From Tessaracoccus aquimaris (GTDB lineage Bacteria; Actinomycetota; Actinomycetes; Propionibacteriales; Propionibacteriaceae): a stretch of 64,000 bases of DNA. Shown piece after piece: positions 9,312-17,200 of this stretch (the first letter of the stretch is position 1; each line of letters opens with the position of its first letter). Both the position numbers and the translations under genes were made by a program. A model generated the notes under the pieces. The model searched no databases, was not told the DNA's origin, and saw only the letters and a program-made list of their open reading frames with translations. The stretch is from positions 2,480,001 to 2,544,000 of the forward strand of contig NZ_CP019606.1 of assembly GCF_001997345.1 (NCBI RefSeq), given 5' to 3'.

Positions 9312-9695
9312 TTACAGCTCCAGTTCGTCGGCGACGCGGCGCAGCACCTGGGCGACCTTGGACGCCTGCTTGCTGTCGGGGTAGCGGCGGTGCCGGTACC
9401 CGTTACCGAGGCCGTCGAGCATCTTGATCAGATCCTCCATCAGCACGGCCATGTCTTCGGGATTGCGACGCTGTGCCTTGGAGAGCGACGGGGGCGCCTC
9501 GAGGAGTCGCAGGCTGAGGGCCTGCTCTCCCTTGCGCCCCTCGATGACGCCGAACTCCACCTTCTGGCCGGGCTTCAGCGACGCAACGCCGTCTGGTAGC
9601 GCGTTGGAACGCACGTAAACGTCACCGCCGTCGTCCTTGGTGATGAAACCAAAGCCCTTCTCGGCGTCGAAGAAGCGCACTTTTCCGGTAGGCAC
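9312..9695 (-). CDS. Cold-shock domain protein with C-terminal extension
   Basis: 127 residues if started at the GTG at 9695 (MPTGKVRFFDAEKGFGF), preferred because GAGGG lies about 7 bases before it; an in-frame GTG at 9707 is less likely. Residues 1-~68 form the cold-shock OB fold with RNP1 (KGFGFI) and RNP2-like (DVYVRS) motifs for single-stranded nucleic acid. A ~60-residue helical tail (MAVLMEDLIKMLDGLGNGY, basic HRRYPDSKQASK) distinguishes it from the 67-residue CspA form. First gene of a two-gene operon with DUF3027. Confidence 0.88.
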   Translation of the reverse strand: MPTGKVRFFDAEKGFGFITKDDGGDVYVRSNALPDGVASLKPGQKVEFGVIEGRKGEQALSLRLLEAPPSLSKAQRRNPEDMAVLMEDLIKMLDGLGNGYRHRRYPDSKQASKVAQVLRRVADELEL

Positions 9696-9723
9696 GTCCG
9701 CCCTCACTTAGTTGAGTATCAGG

Positions 9724-9733
9724 TGAACGATCA
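9724..9733. promoter_or_regulatory. TGAACGATCA motif upstream of the cold-shock gene
   Basis: Ten bases identical to sites upstream of the amylase-pullulanase and the MsmK-type ATPase. It lies about 30 bases 5' of the cold-shock start. Role unproven; could be a relic of an inverted-repeat element. Confidence 0.3.
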
Positions 9734-9772
9734 GTCTATCGGTTCAGGCGCGGGCGCCCCAAGACGGGAGGT

Positions 9773-10561
9773 TCAGTCGCCGACGCGCCCCGTGAACGAC
9801 TCGGTCTCCTGCACGTGGCGGAAGTAGTCGAGGTTCTTGAGCTTGGACGCGGCCGCCTCGTCGATGACGATGAACGCGCGCGGGTGGAACTGGAGGATCG
9901 ACGCGGGCACGCTCGCGGACACAGGCCCCTCGATCATGGCGGCGATGGCGTCGGCCTTCTGCTCGCCGGAGGCGACCATCAGCGCGACGTGCGAGTCCAT
10001 GATGGTCCCGAGCCCCTGGGTGACGCAGTGCCGCGGCACGTCGTCGATCGACGGGAAGAAGCGAGCGTTGTCCTCGCGGGTCTCGGGCGTGAGCGTCTTG
10101 ATGCGGGTGCGCGAGGAGAACGAGGAGAAGGGTTCGTTGAAGCCGATGTGGCCGTTGGAGCCGATCCCGAGGATCTGCACGTCGACGCCGCCAGCCAGTT
10201 CGATGGCCTCGTCGTACTCGTCCGCCGCACCCTGCAGGTCCTCTGCGAGCCCGTCCGGGACGCGGACCCGCGACGGGTCCATGCGCAGCGGCTCGACCAC
10301 CGTGCGGTTGATGACGCTTGCGTAGCTCTCCGGGTGGTTGCGCTCGATGCCGACGTACTCGTCCAGGGCGAAGCCGAGGGCGTGCGAGAAGTCGCAGTCG
10401 CCTGCCTCGACGCGGCGCGACAACTCCTGATACAGCGAGAGCGGGGAGCTACCCGTCGCGAACCCGACGACGGGCGTCACGACGCCGTCCAAGCTGGAGA
10501 TGACCTTGTCGGCCGCCACCTTGCCAACTTCCTGCGCGTCCTTGCAGATGACAACTTCCAT
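9773..10561 (-). CDS. nagB: Glucosamine-6-phosphate deaminase
   Basis: 262 residues, the usual NagB length. It converts glucosamine-6-phosphate to fructose-6-phosphate and ammonia in amino-sugar use. Family motifs are present: GFATGSSPLSLYQEL (phosphate loop), FALDEYVGI (catalytic Asp/Glu region), and GIGSNGHIGFNEP with the catalytic histidine. It is read away from the Pro-rich membrane protein at 10726, with a 164-base shared upstream region rich in inverted repeats. A NanA-like lyase lies far downstream at 62.4 kb; together they would suit sialic acid use, but no NagA or NanK is in this window. Confidence 0.94.
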   Translation of the reverse strand: MEVVICKDAQEVGKVAADKVISSLDGVVTPVVGFATGSSPLSLYQELSRRVEAGDCDFSHALGFALDEYVGIERNHPESYASVINRTVVEPLRMDPSRVRVPDGLAEDLQGAADEYDEAIELAGGVDVQILGIGSNGHIGFNEPFSSFSSRTRIKTLTPETREDNARFFPSIDDVPRHCVTQGLGTIMDSHVALMVASGEQKADAIAAMIEGPVSASVPASILQFHPRAFIVIDEAAASKLKNLDYFRHVQETESFTGRVGD

Positions 10562-10635
10562 GGTGTGAACCTCACTGAGAACCGGGTATCTGGGATCGCT
10601 TGGCGATGCCCCACCAGCCTAGAACGCACCCGCCG

Positions 10636-10719
10636 GAAGTGCACACAAAGTGCCCACTTGCCGCCCCAACTGCGCAGAATCTCTGCACAAACGCGCATAG
10701 TGCCTCGTCGCACTAGAAT
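10636..10719. promoter_or_regulatory. Divergent promoter region with three small palindromes; -10 box TAGAAT
   Basis: Between nagB and the gene at 10726: AAGTG-CC-CACTT, TGCGCAGA-ATC-TCTGCACA (10671-10689) and TAGTGC-CTCGTC-GCACTA (10698-10715). The last overlaps TAGAAT (10714-10719), which is only 6 bases before the ATG, implying a leaderless transcript for the rightward gene. Palindromes overlapping the -10 box suggest an operator; the regulator is unknown. Confidence 0.4.
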
Positions 10720-10725
10720 GACGCC

Positions 10726-11541
10726 ATGGCGAGTTGGAAGGACGGGGCCGCGTACGCCCCGGTGGAGCGACCCGATGGTTTCGCGACGCCCGTTGCCGAT
10801 CCGTTGCCGGCGGCCGAGCCGTACCGCGCCGACACCCCGGGGCCGATGACGCACCCGCGTGGTTTTGAGCCGTTGGAGCAGCCCTCGTTGGCCCAACTCG
10901 GCGTCACCACGAAGGACACCAGGAACCCGCGCGAGGAGTTCGCCGTCGCATCGCTTGCGATCACCTCCGCCCCAGGTAAGGAGTCGGGCCGGGACCCGAA
11001 GGAAGCGTTCTCCGTCAGCACCTCCTCGCCGGTGACCGGTGGTCCTCCTCCCCCGACGGGAGCGCCGCTGTCGATGCTGCCACCCGCTGGGTCGCCCCTC
11101 TCGACGCTGCCTCCCACCGGGCCGAACCCGCCGCTGCCGAGCTACGTCGGCCAGTACGGTCAGCCGAACGCACCTCAACGGCCGGGCCAGCCAGGCCAGT
11201 GGCCGCCTCCGGTTCCCTACGGCGATCCGTCCTGGCGTCCCCAGCAGGTCAGCGAGGAGACCAGGCGGCAGAAGTCGTTGTGCTGGATCGCCGCGACCGT
11301 CGCAGGCTGCGGCGTGCTCCTGTCGCCCGCGGCACCGTTCCTGCTGGTCGTGGCAGGCGGCCTCGGGATCCGGACCCGGAAGCTCACCGGCTACCTTGGC
11401 CCGATCACGCTGATCGTGGGAGGGGCCGCGATGCTGTTCCAGTTGCTCGACGGTTCCTTGGGGAGGACCAATCTGCTGCTGATCGCGCTGTCGCTGGCGG
11501 CGAGCCTCGGCTTCTTCCTTGGCGGCGCCCGCGCCAAGTAG
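10726..11541 (+). CDS. Pro-rich membrane protein, unknown function
   Basis: 271 residues. The first ~180 are hydrophilic, Pro/Gly-rich and probably disordered (SPVTGGPPPPTGAPL, GQPGQWPPPVPYGDP). The last ~90 carry three to four membrane helices (SLCWIAATVAGCGVLL, APFLLVVAGGLGI, GPITLIVGGAAMLFQLL, LLIALSLAASLGFFLGG). The layout, a disordered cytoplasmic arm before a small membrane bundle, is common in actinobacterial DUF4190-like proteins, but no named family is recognised. The promoter is probably leaderless. Confidence 0.65.
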   Translation: MASWKDGAAYAPVERPDGFATPVADPLPAAEPYRADTPGPMTHPRGFEPLEQPSLAQLGVTTKDTRNPREEFAVASLAITSAPGKESGRDPKEAFSVSTSSPVTGGPPPPTGAPLSMLPPAGSPLSTLPPTGPNPPLPSYVGQYGQPNAPQRPGQPGQWPPPVPYGDPSWRPQQVSEETRRQKSLCWIAATVAGCGVLLSPAAPFLLVVAGGLGIRTRKLTGYLGPITLIVGGAAMLFQLLDGSLGRTNLLLIALSLAASLGFFLGGARAK

Positions 11542-11639
11542 GTCGACTGTCCGCTGACTGTTCGGTCCCGGGCCGGGCGCGCCGAAGGCGCGCATTGCCG
11601 TCACGCGCGCGAGCGCTTCCCCCGCGTGACAGTCCTCCG

Positions 11640-12165
11640 AAAGATCGGACGCTTCGACAAGCTCAGCGAACGATGAGCAGACGCTCCGACATCTCGACCG
11701 ACCCCACCCAGCGACAAGCTCAGCGGACGATGCCGCCAGCAACAAGGGCCAGCCTCCGTTCCCCGAGCTTGTCGAGGGGTCCGCAACCCCGAGTGTTGCC
11801 TCCGGACAGCGACACGGAACCAAGAGCAGGCCAACGAGCCCCGGACGCTTCGACAAGCTCAGCGAACGATGATCGACGCTTCGACAAGCTCAGCGAACGA
11901 TGAGCAGACGCTCCGACATCTCGACCGACCCCACCCAGCGACAAGCTCAGCGGACGATGCCGCCAGCAACAAGGGCCAGCCTCCGTTCCCCGAGCCTGTC
12001 GAGGGGTCCGCAACCTCGAGTGTTGCCTCCGGACAGCGACACGGAACTAAGAGCAGGCCAACCAGCCCCGGACGCTTCGACAAGCTCAGCGAACGATGAT
12101 CGACGCTTCGACAAGCTCAGCAAACGATGAGCAGACGCACCGACAAGCTCAGCCGGCGCGGCCCC
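11640..12165. repeat. 227-bp tandem duplication built from TTCGACAAGCTCAGCGAA repeats
   Basis: Two full units (11671-11897 and 11898-12124), each starting CGATGAGCAGACGC, plus the start of a third at 12125. The units differ at only a few bases (for example GAGCTTGTC versus GAGCCTGTC). Each unit contains several TTCGACAAGCTCAGCGAACG cores and one copy of the CCCCGAGC(T/C)TGTCGAGGGG variant. It fills the gap between the Pro-rich membrane protein and the Nudix gene. A frame running through both units is repeat-derived. Confidence 0.88.
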
Positions 12166-12681
12166 TCAGCCGGCGTCCGACACCGGCACGGTCGACTCCT
12201 CGACCTCTCCGAGGTCGAGCGGTGCTCCCCCATCCCAGGCGACCAGAGTGGGGAGCTCGGACGGCCACACGTCGTCGGGGAGGTCTTCGACAAGGAACCA
12301 GGCGCTGGCGACGCGGCGCCGCGCCTCCGCCTCGCTGAGGGCCGCGTTCACCGGTTCGAACCTCTCGGTCCGAAGCAGGTAGAACGTCTCGGCCTGGATC
12401 AGGATCCGATCCGAGTACCCGTGGCTGACGACCCGGGTCGCGACGGGACCGACCAGTTCGGCCGGCTCGACGCGCAGGCCCGTCTCCTCGTGGAGTTCGC
12501 GTGCCGCGGCCTCCCTCGTGCTCTCCCCCTCGTCGACCCCGCCTCCCGGGACCTGCCAGAAGCGGGAGCCGGGCAGGCCGGGATCGGTGTCGCCCTGCAG
12601 TAGAACCGCGTCGGCGGCCACGACCACCACCCGCGCGCCGCGGCGGCGCTTGACGGGGCGCTCAGTCGGGACGCCGCGCAT
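12166..12681 (-). CDS. Nudix hydrolase
   Basis: 171 residues. The Nudix box is complete: GGGVDEGE, then STREAAARELHEETGL, fitting GX5EX7REUXEEXGU, so it should hydrolyse a nucleoside diphosphate linked to another group in an Mg-dependent way. The N-terminal strand ARVVVVAADAVLL and a W at QVPGG match ADP-ribose/MutT-like members; the substrate is not predictable. The start overlaps the end of cutC by 20 bases, so the pair is probably one transcript. Confidence 0.85.
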   Translation of the reverse strand: MRGVPTERPVKRRRGARVVVVAADAVLLQGDTDPGLPGSRFWQVPGGGVDEGESTREAAARELHEETGLRVEPAELVGPVATRVVSHGYSDRILIQAETFYLLRTERFEPVNAALSEAEARRRVASAWFLVEDLPDDVWPSELPTLVAWDGGAPLDLGEVEESTVPVSDAG

Positions 12682-13369
12682 GGGCGACCTCGTCGTCGAT
12701 CAGGTCGCGCCAGCTGGCGACCAGATCGGCGTCCACGTAGGCCTTGAATGAGCCACCGGGCCGTGCCGGGGAGCCGATGTGGAATGCGCGGACGCCGGCC
12801 CTCACCAGCCAGGGGACGTGCTCGGCCGCCAGGCCACCGCCTGCCATGATCAGCCGGGCGACCTCGGGGTCGGACTTGGCGCGCCTGACGAGATCGTCGA
12901 GGCCCTGCTCAACTCCCCTCGCGGAGCCGGCCGTGAGCACCTGATTGAGGCCGGGAAGTGTGCGCAGGTCGACCCACGCCCTGTCGACGTCGAGGCAGTG
13001 GTCGATGGCACGGTGAAAGGTCCAGGGGAACGAACCGTCGCCCACCAGTTCGCCGACGACCTCGAGGTCGATCCGGTTGATACCGTTCAGGAAACCGAGG
13101 ACGACGCCGTCCGCCCCTGCGTCGAAGTACGAACTGATCAGCCCCTTGAGCCGGGTGGCCTCGCCGCCGTCGGTGGTGAAGCCACCCCTGAGTCGCACCA
13201 TCGGGCGAATCTGGATCGACGTCGCGCGACGCACCTTGTCGACGAGCCGGGGCTCGGGCGAGAGCCCGTCGTCGTCCATGGTGCCCACCAGTTCGACGCG
13301 ATCGGCTCCCCCGGCCTCGGCACGCTCGGCGTCGGCGGCGTGCAGCGCGATGACCTCCAACAGACCCAT
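12662..13369 (-). CDS. cutC: CutC family protein (copper homeostasis family)
   Basis: 235 residues from the ATG at 13369. The start MGLLEVIALHAADAERAE and motifs GGADRVELVG, IRPMVRLRGG, FHRAIDHC and GGGLAAEHV fit the CutC TIM-barrel family. The family name comes from an E. coli copper-tolerance phenotype, later questioned; the biochemical role is unsettled. The frame is open upstream to 13504 but that part is atypical. It is divergent from the GNAT gene and overlaps the Nudix gene. Confidence 0.87.
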   Translation of the reverse strand: MGLLEVIALHAADAERAEAGGADRVELVGTMDDDGLSPEPRLVDKVRRATSIQIRPMVRLRGGFTTDGGEATRLKGLISSYFDAGADGVVLGFLNGINRIDLEVVGELVGDGSFPWTFHRAIDHCLDVDRAWVDLRTLPGLNQVLTAGSARGVEQGLDDLVRRAKSDPEVARLIMAGGGLAAEHVPWLVRAGVRAFHIGSPARPGGSFKAYVDADLVASWRDLIDDEVAHARRPD

Positions 13370-13494
13370 GCCGATATTGTGCCCGGCCGCGCTGCGGCCC
13401 GGGGCGCGACCCGCTCTGAACGCGCGATCTGGTCGACCAGACCACCCGCACGCGTCGAATGGCACCGGGCGCGGGCGCGTCGTAGAGTGCCCGG

Positions 13495-14022
13495 GTGTCT
13501 TCACCCCTGCTGCGCGCCCCCCAGCCCTCCGACGCCGACGCGTGGTTCGATTTCCTCGTCGCCCAGCAGGCCAAGGCGTACGCGGGGATCGTCCCGGAGG
13601 ACTTCGCCACGGGCCAGGATCGCAAGTACCGGGACGCTTGGGTGCCTGAACTGGCGGCGGCCTTCGCGTCGCCCGGCACCGCGCGACGGGTGGTCGCCGA
13701 ACTCAATGGCGGCATCGTCGGGATCGCCTCGATCCTCGATGGACCCCAGGATTGGGAGATCGCGGCCGGCCTCGTCCCGTCGCCTGCTGGCCGTGAGTTG
13801 GAGCGCCTCTACTTGGACCCGAGCCAGCACGGCACTGGGCTGGCAAGGGCCATGTTCAACGTCGTCGACGAGGGCGAGGACCTGTACCTGTGGCTCATCG
13901 ACGGCAACGAGCGCGCCCACCGCTTCTACAAGCGACTCGGCTTCGCCGACGTGGACGAGCAGCACGCCGCGGGCAACGACTGGGGCGGGGTCGGCATGCA
14001 CCGGATGGCGCGCCTCTCCTGA
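13495..14022 (+). CDS. GNAT family N-acetyltransferase
   Basis: 175 residues, GTG start at 13495. The acetyl-CoA motif A is seen as LERLYLDPSQHGTGLARAM (Q-x-x-G-x-G/A), followed by the motif B part LWLIDGNERAHRFYKRLGF with the usual Asn and Tyr. It transfers an acetyl group from acetyl-CoA to an unknown amine. Its nearest relatives by pattern are RimI/PhnO-like single-domain enzymes. An inverted-repeat element follows 47 bases downstream. Confidence 0.83.
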   Translation: MSSPLLRAPQPSDADAWFDFLVAQQAKAYAGIVPEDFATGQDRKYRDAWVPELAAAFASPGTARRVVAELNGGIVGIASILDGPQDWEIAAGLVPSPAGRELERLYLDPSQHGTGLARAMFNVVDEGEDLYLWLIDGNERAHRFYKRLGFADVDEQHAAGNDWGGVGMHRMARLS

Positions 14023-14069
14023 CCCACCGCCGCCTTCCTGGAGTCGGCGGGACCGCTTGCTGGGTGCGC

Positions 14070-14150
14070 GTTGAGCATGTTTGGCAACTCGTTCGCGATC
14101 TGATCGTTCAAACAGCGCCCACGACGCAACGAGCAACCGAACATGCTCAA
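14070..14150. repeat. Terminal-inverted-repeat element, copy 2 of 7
   Basis: 81 bp, arms GTTGAGCATGTTTGG / CCGAACATGCTCAA, inner CAACTCGTTC / GCAACGAGC, with TGATCGTTCAAA in the loop. It lies in the convergent gap between the GNAT gene and the amylase-pullulanase. Confidence 0.8.
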
Positions 14151-14191
14151 ACCCGACTCTCACCGCGCCCAACCGCTAGGTGAGCACAGCA

Positions 14192-14225
14192 CGACGCCCT
14201 CCCAGCACAGGCTGGGAGGGCGTCG
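14192..14225 (-). terminator. Strong terminator of the amylase-pullulanase gene
   Basis: Perfect 15-bp stem CGACGCCCTCCCAGC / GCTGGGAGGGCGTCG with a 4-base loop, 63 bases after the stop codon. Confidence 0.85.
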
Positions 14226-14288
14226 CGGTGGTTGTCGGTCGCGGTGGCAGTTACCTGCCGTGGTGGAGGTAATCGGTCGCGGCGTTGG

Positions 14289-17200
14289 TTACCGGTCCAG
14301 GCGGGCCGCGTCGAGCGATCCGGTCGACGGGAGGCCTGGTCGGGGCCGGTCCGTCGGCTTGCCCGTCGGAGGCTTCGGCGATTTGGTCGGCTTGGGCGTC
14401 TTCGACGGCTTAGGCGTCTTCGACGGCTTGGGCGACTTGGTCGGCTTCGGCGTCTTGGTCGCCGATGGCGAGGCCGTCGGCGTCGGAGTGACCGTCGGGG
14501 TCGGGGTGGCCGTCGCGGTGGGGGTCGGCGTCGGCGTCGGAGAGGGTGTGTCCTTCTTCTTCTGGACGAAGACCACCGCCGAGCGGGCGGGCACCGTGAT
14601 CGAGCCGGAGGCCTTGTCCCACGCCGCGCCCGCGAGGACCGGGTCGTCGTGCACGCCGTCGGTCAACACCGGCGACAGGGCAAGGTCGAGGCCCGCCATG
14701 TCGTCGACCGCCTCGGTAATCGGCTGCGTCGACGAGTTGAACGCGACGAGCACGCCGTCCAGGTCCGGATCGACCGAGTCGCCGACGGTGTCGTCGACCC
14801 GCATCAGGATCAGGCCTGCCGTCTGGTCGGCACCCGCGTTCGGGAAGCTAACCTTCTGCTCGATCAGTTCCGCCGAGCCGAGCGTGAGCAACGGGTGGGC
14901 CGAGCGCAGGTTCAGCAACTCCAGCGCCTGGTCCCGCGAGGCGGCGATGTCGGCCGCGGTCGGCTTGTTGGCCGCGTCCTCCAGGTAGGGCTTCATCGCG
15001 GGCCACTTCGACGAGTTGTCGGCGGCGGGGGGCAGGCCGACGCCGAAGTTGTTGTCCCGCATCGTCCAGTCGAGCGTGTTGAAGTGGTCGCCCGAGTTGT
15101 ACGAGTTGCGGTCCATCGACTTGGATCGCAGCAGGTCGGTCCCCGCGTGCCAGAACGACGGCGACTGGCCGAGCGACACGGTCGCGAGCGACAGCGTGTT
15201 CATCCTGATCCGGTCCGCCATTGTGGTGTCGGCGGGCAGTTTCCACATGCCGATGTCGAACAGCGTCTCGTTGTCGTGCGCGTCGACGTAGTTCACGGAC
15301 TCGTCGGGCTGCGAGGCGTACCCGGCCGGCTGGCCGTTGTAGTCGATCTCGCTGCCCTTCTGGATCTTCCCGGCCGACGTCTCGAAGGAGTAGTCGGCGA
15401 GGTTGCCCGCCATGCCGATGCGGATCAGGTCCTGACGGTGCCTCAGGTCGGCCAACTGGTCGTCCTGGCTAGCCGTCGAGACGCCGTTTGGATCGGTGTA
15501 GAGGCCGGTCCCGTAGCCCTGGAACTCGGACTTGTTCTCGTCGAACGGGCCGCCGCCGTGGACGGCGTCGCGGAGTCGGTCGTTGAAGGCGCCGATGTGC
15601 GTGCCGCTCAACTGGCCCTGGGTTGCCTGCGTGAAGCGCGCGTTGTCCGCGACCTCACCGAAGTTCCAGCCCTCGCCGTACAGGTAGACGCCCTTGCCGT
15701 CGACGCCGTCCTTGGCCGCGGTGAGGCCGTCGAGTGCATCGCGGACGGCGACCATGTTGTCGACCGAGTGATGCCCCATCAGGTCGAAGCGGAACCCGTC
15801 GACGTGGTAGTCGGCGGCCCAGGTGACGACCGAGTCGACCATCAACCGCTCGGCCATCGCGTGCTCGGTTGCGATGTTCTGGCAGCAGGTCGAGGTCTCG
15901 ACGGCGCCCTTGAGGTTGAGGCGGTGGTAGTAGCCGGGCACGACCTTGTCGAGGACAGAGGTCTTCGCCTGACCCGCGGCGGAGGTGTGGTTGAACACCT
16001 GGTCGAGGACCACCTGGTAGCCCATCTGGTGCAGCCCGCCGACCATCTCGCGGAACGCCTTGGTGCGCGCGCCGCCGTTCTGGTTGGCGTCGGTGGCGTA
16101 GGAGCCCTCCGGGGTCGAGTAGTGGTACGGGTCGTAGCCCCAGTTGAAGGCGTCCTCGTCAGCGACCGAGGTGACCGCGGCCTGCTGTGCCTCAGAGGCG
16201 GGGCCGGCGTCGGTCGGGATGGCAGGCACCTTCTGATTGGCCCTGTTCTCCTCGATCGTGGCGATGTCGAAGCTGGGCAGCAGGTGGACGGTGTTCATGC
16301 CAGCCTTCGCCAACTCCGTCAGGCGCTTGACGCCGTCGGTACCCGTCAGCGCGAAGGCCTCGTAGGTGCCGCGCAGCGCCTCGGGGACGGTCTCGTCCGA
16401 GATCGAGAAGTCGCGGATGTGCAGTTCGTAGATCGCGCGGTCGACGAACTGGGCGATCCTGGGGGCAGGGGTGTCGGTCCAGATCGACGGCGCGAACGCG
16501 GGGTCGTCCAGATCGATGAGCACCGTGTGTGTCGAGTTCAGCGTCAGCGCCTCCGAGTATGGGTCGGTGACGATGTTGTGCGTGACGGCGTCGAGCGATG
16601 GCACGAACACGTTGACGTCGAACTGGTAGGCCCGGTTCTTCCAGTCGGCCGCGCCGGTGATGCTCCACGTGCCGTCGGCGGCGCGGGTCATCGCGGTGCG
16701 GGTGGGGGTACCGGTTCCCATCAGGTCGTCGAACAGCAGCAGGTCGACCGAGGTTGCGGTGGGTGCCCACAGCCTGAGCGTCGGAGCGCCGCCTTCGAAG
16801 GTGACGCCGATCGCATCGGTGCGCGCCTCCGCGGCGTACAAGTCGTCCAGGACCCCGGGGATCTGCAGGCCCGTGAAGACCTGTGCGAGGCCGTCCGGTC
16901 CCCGCTGGATGATCGCCAGGTCACCCTTGAGCGCCTCCTCGAGCACGGCCCGGTCGATGGCCGCCCGCGCCTTCGGCTGCAACTTCAGTGCGGTGAACCC
17001 CTTGAGATGACCGCGGTTCCTGAGCTGATCGGCGGTCAGGCCCGCCGCGTCGGGTAGCAGGTCGGCCAGCTTGACCGCGCCGTCGCCCGCCCCGCCGACG
17101 ACCGCGCCCTCCTCCAGCGCCAGACCGCCGTCGGCGTCGGTCCAGAGCTCCCACGTCGTCTTGGCGGCGTCGGCCGTGATCAGGTTCGTCGGCCAGGCCA

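Noticed and set aside
10477..11856. Minus-strand frame overlapping nagB, the Pro-rich gene and the duplication
   Set aside because: Antisense and repeat-derived; low complexity and no conserved motif.
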